Positions 26,643 through 35,639 of a stretch of 64,000 nucleotides of DNA are shown here, piece after piece. Under the pieces are notes generated by a model. It did not search any database. It was given only the letters and a program-made list of their open reading frames with translations, and had not been told where the DNA came from. The stretch comes from Nitrosospira sp. Is2 (GTDB lineage Bacteria; Pseudomonadota; Gammaproteobacteria; Burkholderiales; Nitrosomonadaceae). The stretch's first letter is position 1, and each line of letters opens with the position of its first letter. A program made the translations under genes and the position numbers. The stretch is from contig NZ_CP137134.1 in NCBI RefSeq assembly GCF_033095785.1, positions 868,001-932,000 of the forward strand, written 5' to 3'.

Positions 26643-27956
26643 TTAATCTTTCTCCTTCTCGAACAGCGCGATGGACTCGACATGCGCCGTATGGGGAAAC
26701 ATGTTGATCACCCCTGCCGCTTTCAATGAGTAGCCGTTCCGATGCACCAGCACCCCGGCGTCGCGGGCGAGCGTAGCAGGATTGCAGGAGACATAGACGA
26801 TCCGCCAGGGCGGGGCTTGTTCTTTATTCAAGGAAGTTGCCACAGCCATTGCCCCTTCACGTGGAGGGTCGATGAGCATCTTGTCGAAGTGCCCCTGGTC
26901 TTGCATCCACCGCTCATCGATCTCGAACAGATTGGTTTCAGCAAACTTGGTACGTGGCGAAAGCTTATTGCGTTCCGAGTTCTCCGCAGCCCTGCGCACC
27001 AAGGTTGCGCTTCCCTCGTAGCCAGTAACGTATGCGCCCCGCCGCGCAATGGGCAGACTGAAATTCCCCAGCCCGCAAAACAGATCTGCAATACGCTCTC
27101 CAGGCCGCGGATCGAGGAGGTTTAGCGCGCGCCGCAACAGGACCCTATTCATCGAGGGGTTTACCTGGGTAAATTCCGTGGGATCGAACGGCATCACTAT
27201 GTTGAATTCTGGCAGGGTGTAATTCAACTCGGGGGCGTTCTGCGGGTAGAAGCGATAAGCTGTTTTCGGTCCGCCAGGCTGCAGGAAAAATTGAATGCGA
27301 TGCTGTTCGGCAAACGCCTTAAGCGTAGCCTCATCCTTCGAGGTGAGGGGCTCGAGGTTGCGCAAAACCAGCACGTCCACATCGTCGCCGAGCGAGACTT
27401 CGATCTGGGGCAGTCGCTGCCGTATGGAAAGGGCGTTAACCAGCTTCCGCAATGGCATGAGAAGCGCGGAAATGCGCTGGGGCATAATCTCGCACGTCTG
27501 CATGTCGGCGACGAAGCTGCTGCGCTTTTCATGAAAACCCACCAGCGCCGTGTCTTTTTTTGCCACGTAACGCACCGACAAACGGGCGCGGTACCGATAA
27601 CCCCACGCTGCGCCATATACCGCAGGCAATATCAATTCCGGCTTGACCTTGCCGATATGCCTGAGATTATCTTCCAGGACACGCTGTTTCGCCGCCACTT
27701 GCGTGCGAGCATCCAGATGCTGCAGACTGCACCCGCCGCACGTCCCGAAATATTGGCATTGAGGGGTGACCCGGCCAAACGCGGGCTTGAGAATTTGCGC
27801 AACCTGCGCCAGTTCAAAGTTCTGTTTCTTGCGATAGGCGTTATAGGTAACCAGCTCGCCCGGCAACGCGCCTTCGATGAATATGACCTTGCCTTCCACA
27901 TGGGCAACGCCACGTCCTTCCTGATCCAGGGATTCGATGATAACGGGAGTAATCAT
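26643..27956 (-). CDS. rlmD: 23S rRNA (uracil-1939) methyltransferase
   Basis: From ATG at 27956 the protein has 437 residues: an N-terminal TRAM domain (IESLDQEGRGVAHVEGK), an iron-sulfur Cys cluster with CQYFGTCGGCSLQHL, and the SAM-dependent domain with DLFCGLGNFSLPIA, IDPPREGA and the catalytic SCNPATLARD. It adds m5U at 1939 of 23S rRNA. A longer frame to 28019 overlaps the exonuclease gene and has an Arg/Ser-rich start, so the TRAM-aligned start is preferred. Confidence 0.93.
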   Translation of the reverse strand: MITPVIIESLDQEGRGVAHVEGKVIFIEGALPGELVTYNAYRKKQNFELAQVAQILKPAFGRVTPQCQYFGTCGGCSLQHLDARTQVAAKQRVLEDNLRHIGKVKPELILPAVYGAAWGYRYRARLSVRYVAKKDTALVGFHEKRSSFVADMQTCEIMPQRISALLMPLRKLVNALSIRQRLPQIEVSLGDDVDVLVLRNLEPLTSKDEATLKAFAEQHRIQFFLQPGGPKTAYRFYPQNAPELNYTLPEFNIVMPFDPTEFTQVNPSMNRVLLRRALNLLDPRPGERIADLFCGLGNFSLPIARRGAYVTGYEGSATLVRRAAENSERNKLSPRTKFAETNLFEIDERWMQDQGHFDKMLIDPPREGAMAVATSLNKEQAPPWRIVYVSCNPATLARDAGVLVHRNGYSLKAAGVINMFPHTAHVESIALFEKEKD

Positions 27957-28009
27957 CTTTATGCCGCGGGAATCACGTGATCCGCCCCGAGAGCGGGAGT
28001 CGCGGGAGT

Positions 28010-28783
28010 TTAGACCCAATGAGCCAGAAACTCCTGCCAGTGAGGTTCGGAGGACTTGCTCAGGGTGAAGCGCACCAGTTCACATTCGCGCTGATACTGT
28101 TCATTGTCAAAGAGTCCGCGCATGAACTGAAAACGCAGGAACACGAGATAGGTATTGACTACATCGGTTTCGCAATAGTTGCGTATAGCAGCGATCTCGC
28201 CCGCCTGGAAGGCATGCCAGACTTGAGAACCATCCATGCCCAATTTTCCGGGCAAACCCATCAGCTTCGCCAGCTCATCCAGCGGCGCATTGGCACGGGG
28301 CTGATACAACGCGAGAATATCCATCAGATCGAGATGGCGGGTATGGTAGCGGCTAAGGTAATTGTTCCACTTGAAATCGCGGTCATCCTCACCCATGTCC
28401 CAATAGCGGCGCGCCTGAATACCGTGAACCAGGCTGCGATAATGAAGCACTGGAAGATCAAAACCACCGCCATTCCACGAAACCAGTTGCGGACTGTATT
28501 TCTCTATGCCTTCAAAAAACCGCCGGATGAGTTCGGCTTCAGAATCAGCAGTGCTTCCAAGCGACCAAACGCGAAAATCGTCCTTGTCGCGCAGCGCGCA
28601 CGAAATCGTTACAATCTTCTGTAGATGCAACTGGACAAAATCATTGCCAACCGCCTGACGCCGCGACTGAAACGCCATTTCGGCAATGTCAGCAGGGGCG
28701 AGCTGCGGGCTGAGACCGTGAATTTTGCGCAATCCCTCGGTATCAGGGACGGCCTCGATATCGAAAACCAGTACAGGTGCCAC
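28010..28783 (-). CDS. DnaQ/PolB-like 3'-5' exonuclease
   Basis: The 257-residue protein has the DEDD pattern: DIEAVPD at the N-terminus (Asp and Glu), SWNGGGFDLPVL in the middle and a C-terminal NYCETDVVNTY. This is the PolB-type exonuclease fold found as a stand-alone protein in many proteobacteria, probably trimming single-stranded DNA or RNA. It lies 53 bases before rlmD on the same strand. Confidence 0.85.
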   Translation of the reverse strand: MAPVLVFDIEAVPDTEGLRKIHGLSPQLAPADIAEMAFQSRRQAVGNDFVQLHLQKIVTISCALRDKDDFRVWSLGSTADSEAELIRRFFEGIEKYSPQLVSWNGGGFDLPVLHYRSLVHGIQARRYWDMGEDDRDFKWNNYLSRYHTRHLDLMDILALYQPRANAPLDELAKLMGLPGKLGMDGSQVWHAFQAGEIAAIRNYCETDVVNTYLVFLRFQFMRGLFDNEQYQRECELVRFTLSKSSEPHWQEFLAHWV

Positions 28784-28831
28784 GGTCGAGAGGCTTTAAG
28801 CCTTTAGCTTGTTTGAGGGAAGGATGGGGTC

Positions 28832-29269
28832 TTATTTTCTGACCCAAGCGCCGCTGGGACTCTGATACCACCATCCAGGCCGCGCCAACTCGATCCACCG
28901 CTGAGCAAAAGTCGAACGAATGTCCGTCTCCCACTCAGGATGACCGTTGGCGCGGGCGATTTCGCGGTAAAGGGCGTTTCTATCCTGGTTCTCGGCTGCA
29001 ATCAGTGCATTGACGGTCTGCCGCGCCGAGAGTGGCAACTCGTTGGCATCCCGCATCGCGATCATACCGTCACGTGTAAGCCCTATCGCACCCCTGGAAT
29101 AATACGGCTCAAGCTGATTGTGACGTTGCTGCATGCGCTGCTTGAGACTTGCAATCGCTGGGGTATCGATTTCGATATTTGCTTGCGTATAGCCGGCAAG
29201 CGGCACCAACGATAACAGCATTAACAGAAAAAAACGGGAGAGCGATAGCGGGTTGAGCATGGTATTCAC
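28832..29269 (-). CDS. ydbL: YdbL-family periplasmic protein (DUF1318)
   Basis: The 145-residue protein has a signal peptide (about residues 1-31, cleavage after TQA) and the YdbL-like core SLKQRMQQRHNQLEPYYSRG with GLTRDGMIAMRD. In E. coli YdbL modulates the YdbH-YnbE inter-membrane lipid transport bridge. Here it starts 2 bases after the lipoprotein stop, so the two are coupled. The C-terminal tail GWWYQSPSGAWVRK is typical. Confidence 0.88.
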   Translation of the reverse strand: MNTMLNPLSLSRFFLLMLLSLVPLAGYTQANIEIDTPAIASLKQRMQQRHNQLEPYYSRGAIGLTRDGMIAMRDANELPLSARQTVNALIAAENQDRNALYREIARANGHPEWETDIRSTFAQRWIELARPGWWYQSPSGAWVRK

Positions 29270-29271
29270 CT

Positions 29272-29547
29272 CTACTTTTGCTGTTGCAGTTGCTGCTGCT
29301 GTACAGCAGGGTCGCTGGCGGGCTCCGGCGTCCTGGGTTTATCCGCGCCTTGTCCCCCTTGGCCTTCCTGTCCCCCCTGCCCTCCTTGTCCTTCTTCTCC
29401 CGGTTTTTTCAATTGCCACACTTCTTCGATTATCTTGTCGGCAGCCTTCTCGGCAGCAGCGGCAGGAAAATAAATATTGATGGTGACGCATCCGGGCAGA
29501 GCCATAGCCGTCAATGCGCACAAGCCTGCGCCCAAAAGTTTTTTCAT
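29272..29547 (-). CDS. ynbE: YnbE-like outer membrane lipoprotein
   Basis: The 91-residue protein has a lipoprotein signal with lipobox ALPGC at residues 16-20. The mature part starts CVTINIYFPAAAAEKAADKI, a pattern shared with small YnbE-like lipoproteins, and continues with a Gly/Gln-rich repeat tail. In E. coli YnbE extends the beta-bridge of YdbH to the outer membrane. The TINIYF strand is a good candidate for that contact. The repeat tail is longer than in E. coli. It lies just after the ydbH region. Confidence 0.82.
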   Translation of the reverse strand: MKKLLGAGLCALTAMALPGCVTINIYFPAAAAEKAADKIIEEVWQLKKPGEEGQGGQGGQEGQGGQGADKPRTPEPASDPAVQQQQLQQQK

Positions 29548-29554
29548 GCTCTCT

Positions 29555-29725
29555 TTATTGAAAAACAGGTTTAATATCTCTTGCCTGCGTTATCCGCTGC
29601 AACCGGCTCACCAGCTCATCCCAATCGACGTTGCGATTATAGCCGATCACTGTAATCGCCGGGATTCCACCGCCTTTAACAATAAGATAGCCATGCGGTA
29701 GGGGTTCCGACTCTATCCCGCCCAT
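29555..29725 (-). pseudogene. Out-of-frame C-terminal tail of the ydbH homologue
   Basis: A 56-codon frame begins at ATG 29725, overlaps the end of the ydbH frame and ends at 29555. It contains PHGYLIVKGGGIPAITVIGY and DWDELVSRLQRITQARDIK. This reads as the conserved end of YdbH-type proteins, shifted by one base relative to the main frame. It could be translated separately, but a frameshift is more likely. Confidence 0.7.
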
Positions 29726-31599
29726 GTGGAGATGCCGTGGCGCAGCGAACAGCTCCAGCCGATCTCCAGATAGCCAAACTGGTCGAAAAAATGCAGAAAG
29801 CTGCGTTGAATGGCCGCAGCTGCTCCCGATCCTCCAAGGGAGGAAATATTCTGGACCGCGGCCTGGCTAATCCGGCGGGGATAATTTCCGGCACTGCTCC
29901 TGATACTGGCATCGAACTTCACCGGCTTCCAGTCAAAAAGCTCGAGACCATTCACCGTTGCATCAATGCGGCCTTGCATGCTGCCGAACGAAAACGTACC
30001 GGTAAGCTGGTTGAGATCCAGATTGCGCATATCCAGATCAGCCATAAAAGAAGGTGCGGGTCCGAGCGGATCAAGCACTTTTAGATTCCCTAACTTAACT
30101 GTGCCGTCAAATACTTTGAAAAGCAGTGCGCCATCCACTTCAACAGCGGAACCATTGTAACTTACCCGGGGGATCGTGCCTGACAAAGTGCCTTTCATCG
30201 ACTGCGTTGCAAGCGCTTCAGTCAGTTTTTCCATTGATATTGGCGAAAGCCCGCCGCTGAGTTGCCATTGCCAACCATTAAGTCCGCCCTCGGTTTGCGG
30301 TGAAGCATTGAAATCCTCCAGCGTAAGTTTCCCGTCCAGTACTGGCACCACCATTCGCGCGATACTGAAATTCGGTCCGTCAATTTGCAGGGGCACCTCA
30401 AACTCGCCTATCGGAAGCTTTCCCAACTGGCTGCTCCGGATACTGATGCCGGTCTGGGTCAAGCCTTGCGCTCGCCACGGAACGCGTGCATTTACCCCGC
30501 GAAATGCAAAGCGCCCATGCCCATCTTCAAAAGAGGTCTCATGCAGGTTCACGTTGAGCGACTGATGGGCACCTTGGCGGAATTGCCATTGAATTCCGGC
30601 ACGCCCTTCGGCCTTCAGCTCGGCAAAAGGCGTGTTCACCAGAAAAGGCTTCAGAACCTGGCTGAACACACCCCCCAACTCAAGGTTATCCGCCCTCAAG
30701 TCGAAGTCACGCAAAGAAGTGACTGACGTGTCTACCACACCCGAGAAATCCATCTCGCCGATATCCTTGAGAAAAAGATTTCCTTTGGCCAGGCGAAGGA
30801 TGGTTTCGTACAAATCACCGCTCGCGTTAAAACGATAGTCTCGGCCGACGAAGTAGAGCGGCTGCCAGAAAACTTCACCTTGCAGCCAGTTCACTCCAGT
30901 CTGCCATTCCCACAGCCTCCTTGTCGGGCCGCACCCTCGCTTGGCGTTTATGTTAACCTCAACACCGATGTTCTCGCCTGCGTGCAATCCACTCGCGTCG
31001 CTGAACGCCAGTTCATTCACGGCCACATTCGCACTAATTTCTGCAACGCCGTCTGCGTTGCCTCGCAGTGTGATCTTGCCATTGATATTACCCTTCGTAG
31101 AGGAAGGCAGAATTTCACCTCCTGCAATCGGCAGAAGCCCCTGGAGTTGTGCCAGTTGGCCGTTCGCAGCCGTAAGCCTGCCCTCCCACCCCGCTCTTCC
31201 CCAGCGGGCAGACAGCCTCCAGCCTTCGCTCGCCGCATCGGTTGTAGCCTGGAGCTGTACGTCCAGTGTCTTGTCGGCAGAAGAAAAAAGGAAAGCGACG
31301 GGGAGCGGTGGAGCCGGGGAGACCCTTAGCACGCCCTTTTCGCAACGAACCGCGCTACCCGTAACCTGAAACTTGGCGCAGGAAAATCGTAGATCACGCC
31401 AGCTTTTCCCCTGTACCTCCATTTCTCCCAGTTTAATCTCCAGCACAGAAGCCCGTGAACCAGCCAGGCTAACCTGAACGCCTTTTGAATTTAAAAAGGG
31501 ACTCTGAACGTCATCGATGGAAAGTGTAATGCGGGATTCAGCGTATGCGGAAAAGCTCGCGATCAAGAATGGTGTCAATATTTTGACGAGCTTTATCAT
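29713..31599 (-). CDS. ydbH: YdbH-like (AsmA-like) inter-membrane lipid transport protein, frameshifted near its end
   Basis: The 628-residue protein has a signal-like N-terminus (MIKLVKILTPFLIASFSAYA) and a long beta-rich body of the AsmA/YdbH type. In the known system YdbH spans the periplasm as a grooved beta-rod that moves phospholipids together with YnbE and YdbL, both encoded right after it here. The main frame ends at 29713 with the odd sequence HGISTWAG, whereas a frame shifted by one base continues for about 56 conserved residues to 29555. One base seems to be missing near 29727. If real, the end that contacts YnbE would be lost; a sequencing error is possible. Confidence 0.82.
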   Translation of the reverse strand: MIKLVKILTPFLIASFSAYAESRITLSIDDVQSPFLNSKGVQVSLAGSRASVLEIKLGEMEVQGKSWRDLRFSCAKFQVTGSAVRCEKGVLRVSPAPPLPVAFLFSSADKTLDVQLQATTDAASEGWRLSARWGRAGWEGRLTAANGQLAQLQGLLPIAGGEILPSSTKGNINGKITLRGNADGVAEISANVAVNELAFSDASGLHAGENIGVEVNINAKRGCGPTRRLWEWQTGVNWLQGEVFWQPLYFVGRDYRFNASGDLYETILRLAKGNLFLKDIGEMDFSGVVDTSVTSLRDFDLRADNLELGGVFSQVLKPFLVNTPFAELKAEGRAGIQWQFRQGAHQSLNVNLHETSFEDGHGRFAFRGVNARVPWRAQGLTQTGISIRSSQLGKLPIGEFEVPLQIDGPNFSIARMVVPVLDGKLTLEDFNASPQTEGGLNGWQWQLSGGLSPISMEKLTEALATQSMKGTLSGTIPRVSYNGSAVEVDGALLFKVFDGTVKLGNLKVLDPLGPAPSFMADLDMRNLDLNQLTGTFSFGSMQGRIDATVNGLELFDWKPVKFDASIRSSAGNYPRRISQAAVQNISSLGGSGAAAAIQRSFLHFFDQFGYLEIGWSCSLRHGISTWAG

Positions 31600-31667
31600 T
31601 ACGATCAGCCATGAATCGCCAGCGGGTTAATGGCGCTGACAACGCGGGCACTTAACGAGGCACGATA

Positions 31668-32555
31668 CTACGCTGGGAAAACGCCCGTCGAAAGATAACG
31701 ATCGCCGCGGTCGCATACGATTGAGACAATAGTGGCGTTTTCTGTCGCGGCGGAAATTTTGAGTGCAGCGGCCAATGCGCCCCCGGACGAAATACCCGCA
31801 AAAATCCCCTCCTCGCGTGCCAACTGCCGGGTTGTTTCCTCGGCCTCAGCCTGAGAAACGAGCATAATTCGATCCACCCTGCGAGGATCGTAGATTTTTG
31901 GCAGATAGGCTTCGGGCCACTTCCGAATTCCCGGAATCTGGGCGCCCTCTTCCGGCTGGACACCGATGATTTGTATCTCCGGTTTTCTTTCCTTGAAATA
32001 CCGTGAGCAACCCATGATAGTTCCAGTGGTCCCCATGCTGCTTACGAGGTGGGTAATCTCGCCCCCCGTATCCCGCCAGATCTCGGGAGCAGTGGCTTCG
32101 TAGTGCGCCCCGGGGTTGTCGGGGCTGGCGAACTGATCCAGAATAATCCCGCGGTCCTCGGTGCGCATACGCTCGGCCACATCGCGGGCTTCTTCCATGC
32201 CTCCTTCTTTTGGCGTGAGTATAATCTCGGCGCCATAGGCTTTCATGGATTGCCGCCGTTCGATGCTGAGATGCTCCGGCATCACGAGCAGCATGCGATA
32301 ACCCATCATCGCTGCTGCCATCGCCAGCGCAATCCCCGTATTTCCGCTGGTGGCCTCTATCAAAGTATCGCCCGGCTTGATCTCTCCCCTTTCCTGCGCG
32401 TGCGTAATCATCGACAGCGCCGGCCGGTCTTTTACCGAACCGGCAGGATTATTGCCCTCCAGCTTGACGAGAACAACATTGCCGGTATTTCCCGGCAGGC
32501 GCTTGAGTTTTACCAGTGGCGTGTTGCCGACGAAGTTTTCCAGGGTCTTGTACAT
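31668..32555 (-). CDS. cysM: Cysteine synthase B
   Basis: The 295-residue fold-type II PLP enzyme carries the PLP lysine in NPAGSVKDRPA near residue 43, the phosphate-binding loop SGNTGIALA and the later SSGGALAAA motif. It forms cysteine from O-acetylserine and sulfide or thiosulfate. The QFASPDNPGAHYEATAPEI segment fits CysM rather than CysK. It lies upstream of the ydbH operon on the same strand. Confidence 0.95.
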   Translation of the reverse strand: MYKTLENFVGNTPLVKLKRLPGNTGNVVLVKLEGNNPAGSVKDRPALSMITHAQERGEIKPGDTLIEATSGNTGIALAMAAAMMGYRMLLVMPEHLSIERRQSMKAYGAEIILTPKEGGMEEARDVAERMRTEDRGIILDQFASPDNPGAHYEATAPEIWRDTGGEITHLVSSMGTTGTIMGCSRYFKERKPEIQIIGVQPEEGAQIPGIRKWPEAYLPKIYDPRRVDRIMLVSQAEAEETTRQLAREEGIFAGISSGGALAAALKISAATENATIVSIVCDRGDRYLSTGVFPA

Positions 32556-32690
32556 GAAAAAGGAATTGAGAAAGACGATGCTTGATTATGGCATACGGCC
32601 AAACAAATGGTAGAGCCGAAGATTAAGGCAGCCCAAAACTCGCTACCGTGGGCGTTTGAGTAACTTCGAGCGTCCAGCCAACTGTCTGTT

Positions 32691-32984
32691 TTATTTGATG
32701 GGAGGCTTGGCGTCCTTCTTGACTGCAGAGGTGCTCCCAACGGTCACATCCTTGCGGAGCCGCTTCATAGTCGCCGGGCCAATGCCATTGACGTTTTGCA
32801 AGTCGTCTGCCGATTTGAAAGGACCATTCTTCTTGCGATAATCGACAATTGCCTTGGCTTTCGCCGGGCCAATTCCCTGCAATGACTCCAGTTCGGCCTG
32901 GGTAGCTGTGTTGATGTTGACCGCCCCGAACGCTGCACCGGTAAGTGCGAACAAGGTGACGATAATCAGAAACAGTTTTTTCAT
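32691..32984 (-). CDS. ComEA-like helix-hairpin-helix DNA-binding protein
   Basis: From the ATG at 32984, preceded by GGGGAAGAG, the product has 97 residues. A signal peptide (residues 1-20, AFGA) is followed by the ComEA domain with VNINTATQAELESLQGIGPA and two helix-hairpin-helix motifs (GIGPAKAKAI and GIGPATMKRL). It would bind DNA in the periplasm, as in natural transformation, although such short forms also occur in non-competent bacteria. No other competence gene is in the window. Confidence 0.92.
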   Translation of the reverse strand: MKKLFLIIVTLFALTGAAFGAVNINTATQAELESLQGIGPAKAKAIVDYRKKNGPFKSADDLQNVNGIGPATMKRLRKDVTVGSTSAVKKDAKPPIK

Positions 32985-33032
32985 GAACTCTTCCCCACAT
33001 TTGGCTAGCTTAGAGGTAGCTTTGAAGCGCAA

Positions 33033-33607
33033 TGTTTACCGGAAGAATCGGTAAGCGATTTTTCTGGATAAAAGCACCCTCGGGGCCCTCAAAATCAGCG
33101 CATCGCAGCACTGCCTTCAAACGGTACAGCAAAGGGTATATATTGGGCGGGCAATGTCGGGCAGCCATATTTTATCCGTGATTCCTATTTATTACGGCTG
33201 GCCCAGGCTAAACCTGTGTTGAAATTAAAACGGGTGTGTATGCCAAGACATGTTAAGAAAGTTGTAAGCGCATGATTTTGCCTAAATAATGCATTATTTA
33301 TAATGTTTAACATCGGAACTGTAAATAAATAGGTAGATACATGCAAAAGTTATTTACATAATTTCTCAGAGATATATTAGCCCAATTTTAATCGGCGTTC
33401 GCTCAAAACTCGCTAAGCATTTATAGCTAACAATCCATCAGCTCGTGGGTCATCAGAAGCGGCCAGATTCTAGTTTTGAATCCCAGCAGAATTGGGGGGA
33501 CATCAGGATGTCGGTCACAAGAGGTACCAGACGTATGTCCCGAAGGTAGGGAACTGCAAATAGTTTCCCGTTCCCATTAGAAAATGTAGCAAATACACTT
33601 ACAAAAT
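33033..33607. other. AT-rich gene-free stretch beside the deaminase locus
   Basis: About 575 bases without a convincing gene. The middle (33240-33420) is clearly richer in A and T than the neighbouring core genes. It contains an 18-bp perfect palindrome at 33283-33300. It separates the ComEA-like gene from the defence genes and probably marks an insertion boundary. Confidence 0.6.
33283..33300. repeat. 18-bp perfect palindrome
   Basis: TAAATAATGCATTATTTA equals its own reverse complement. With no central loop it is more like a protein-binding site than a terminator. It lies about 550 bases downstream of the small gene of the deaminase locus and 300 bases upstream of the ComEA-like gene. Confidence 0.9.
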
Positions 33608-33632
33608 AAAAAAGGGTCGAAAACGACCCTTC
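33608..33632 (-). terminator. Terminator of the deaminase operon
   Basis: On the minus strand, AAGGGTCG-TTTT-CGACCCTT is followed by T residues. It lies 20 bases after the stop of the small gene (33653), so both genes end on one transcript. Confidence 0.85.
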
Positions 33633-33652
33633 ACTTTTAAATTCTAGTCAGA

Positions 33653-33856
33653 TCACCACCGCAGCTTCTGCGCTTCTTGAAGAAGTCGTTCCAGTACAGG
33701 TGAAGTTTGAACTGTAACTAGACATGACTTTGCATATACGTTCAAGCTAACCACGTTAGCTGAACCTACATCATTTTGTCCAACAAGAGTTGTAGTTGTG
33801 GGTGGATTGAAATCTAAGCTCAATTGCCGATCGTCTAAGTTTACGTATTGTGACAT
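33653..33856 (-). CDS. Small protein co-encoded with the anti-phage deaminase, unknown function
   Basis: The start at 33856 (67 residues) is preceded by AGGGGAGATGATA; a start six codons upstream would collide with this site. The sequence begins MSQYVNLDDRQLSLDF, has a Thr-rich stretch PPTTTTLVGQ and ends LERLLQEAQKLRW. There is no signal peptide or membrane segment. It follows the deaminase gene by 31 bases and ends at a terminator, so both share a transcript. The ribosome sites of the two genes are nearly identical. I recognise no family. A partner or regulator of the deaminase is an inference from position only. Confidence 0.65.
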   Translation of the reverse strand: MSQYVNLDDRQLSLDFNPPTTTTLVGQNDVGSANVVSLNVYAKSCLVTVQTSPVLERLLQEAQKLRW

Positions 33857-33887
33857 TATCATCTCCCCTATCATAAAGTTTAGAGGA

Positions 33888-35549
33888 CTAGGCTTCTGCC
33901 GACAACCCCTTTTCTTCTAAATCCTCTATCACTTTGGACAAATGCGCGACCACCTTCAATTCATATTGCCGGTAATCATCAAGATACTCAGGGATTTTTT
34001 TCTCTGCCTCACGAACACTAATTTTTACTGCCTTGCCATTTTTATCTTTTCGCTCATCAGAAGGTGTAAATATGTTTAAGTATTGCCTTGGTGCAACTCC
34101 CTCAAAGTGTAGAAACTCAACCCGTTGGATGCTATTCCCTAATCCTCCAGGCTGTCCATCCACGTCGATAGCATCACCGTGTAACTGCACGGCTAGACTC
34201 TTTTCATACGGCTCCAAGTAATAAACACGTTTTATGCCCGCAGCCACGATATGTCGAGCACAGTTATGACAAGGAAAGGTGTACGTAAACAAGGTTGCGC
34301 CTTCTGTACGCCCGTTGCCCTTAAATGCGAGAGAAACTATTGCATCCATCTCTGCATGAATTGACCTTGAAAACTCAATTAGACCGCCCAGACGAGTATC
34401 CGCATGGGCCGCATCAGCGATATCTTTAGATAGTTCGCGCACGTTTAGCTTTTTCAGCACATCTTTTTGTTCGTCTGTTGCATCGATAACGAGATCAGTA
34501 ACAGCTTTACCGAGCTTGGCATCAATTAGAGATTCAATCTCTTTAACAACATTTCGTTTGTAGAGATCGTTGAAGCACTGGGCATCTTCCAGTTTTACGC
34601 ATCGCGCGTCGCTTCTGCCGTCTTCTGGGCCATACAAACCACCACCCGCCTTAGGGACGTCATTTCTGCCGGTTGCTATGACTACACCATCATCGTTCAT
34701 AATCGATGCCCCTACCTGCCTCGATAGGCAAGCGGATCTCAGGCCCGATGCATAGGCTACATACATTCCATACTCTTCTCTGCTGGGAGAAATTCCGTTG
34801 AACCCATGAATTAGGTCGTTCGCGCGTTTAATCTGGTACTCAAGTGCATCCACATTTGCATGGTCGTTTCGAAGAAAAAAATCTGCCAGTTGAAGAGCCT
34901 TATCCAGTTGTTGCCCGTTTTTTTCAAGCTGCTTCCTATCGCGCTCAACCAACTCAGAAATACGGTTCTGCGGAACGCCATCCGCCTTCAACCGATTAGC
35001 GCGACGGGCTGAAGTACTCAGAACCCCGAATTGGTAAAATAAGTTCCCATATACAGCACGAAGTAAAGTCACTTCATCTTGATGTTTCAACTGATCGATT
35101 AAATATGCCGTACGCACTGGAACGTAGTCAGTTACCTCTTCAATTTTTGGACTAATCTCGCTTGTTCTAATCTCAGCAATCTTTTTTATCGCGTATTCGG
35201 CAAGAATATCGCTTTGAATTTGCCTTAATTCATTACCGGCATCCTGTAATTTAATATATCTCTCAGCTTTATCAGACAGATTTTCTGGTAATACTTTGAG
35301 AAGGCCTTTTGTAAGGCATTCCTCCAAGTATTCACTTATTTTGATGTGTCGAACCTGATAACCAGCTGCTGATAGCAATTCGGAATATTTCTCCTTCACA
35401 GCGCGAATTCCGCTGCCGATTGGCCCAGCAAAGGCGATTACCAGTTCCTTGGACTTGCGTTCTGCAATAACGTCTCTCGGACGCTTGCTACTGCTATCCG
35501 ATTCCTTTATCAGCGCCATGGGTCGAACTTTCTTCTCAGCTACTGACAT
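33888..35549 (-). CDS. dcdV: Anti-phage dCTP/dCMP deaminase (DcdV/AvcD family)
   Basis: The 553-residue protein has two parts. The N-terminal domain is P-loop kinase-like, with AFAGPIGSG at about 40-47, where the canonical Walker Lys is replaced (GSGIRA). The C-terminal zinc deaminase domain has SIHAEMDA (His398, Glu400) and PCHNCA (Cys427, Cys430). This architecture matches the anti-phage deaminases that deplete dCTP during infection. ATG follows AAGGGGAGAT. The gene is AT-rich compared with its neighbours, which suggests transfer. It sits between ComEA-like and ssb genes. In studied systems a small RNA upstream restrains the enzyme; only about 90 bases separate this gene from the ssb terminator, so that RNA seems absent here. 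Confidence 0.92.
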   Translation of the reverse strand: MSVAEKKVRPMALIKESDSSSKRPRDVIAERKSKELVIAFAGPIGSGIRAVKEKYSELLSAAGYQVRHIKISEYLEECLTKGLLKVLPENLSDKAERYIKLQDAGNELRQIQSDILAEYAIKKIAEIRTSEISPKIEEVTDYVPVRTAYLIDQLKHQDEVTLLRAVYGNLFYQFGVLSTSARRANRLKADGVPQNRISELVERDRKQLEKNGQQLDKALQLADFFLRNDHANVDALEYQIKRANDLIHGFNGISPSREEYGMYVAYASGLRSACLSRQVGASIMNDDGVVIATGRNDVPKAGGGLYGPEDGRSDARCVKLEDAQCFNDLYKRNVVKEIESLIDAKLGKAVTDLVIDATDEQKDVLKKLNVRELSKDIADAAHADTRLGGLIEFSRSIHAEMDAIVSLAFKGNGRTEGATLFTYTFPCHNCARHIVAAGIKRVYYLEPYEKSLAVQLHGDAIDVDGQPGGLGNSIQRVEFLHFEGVAPRQYLNIFTPSDERKDKNGKAVKISVREAEKKIPEYLDDYRQYELKVVAHLSKVIEDLEEKGLSAEA

Positions 35550-35639
35550 ATCTCCCCTTAATGCTTTTCAAGCTTTTTATCACAGATCAAATACTTCCAT
35601 AACGCTTCATTAACATAAGCTCAACCGTAAGTAAACAAC

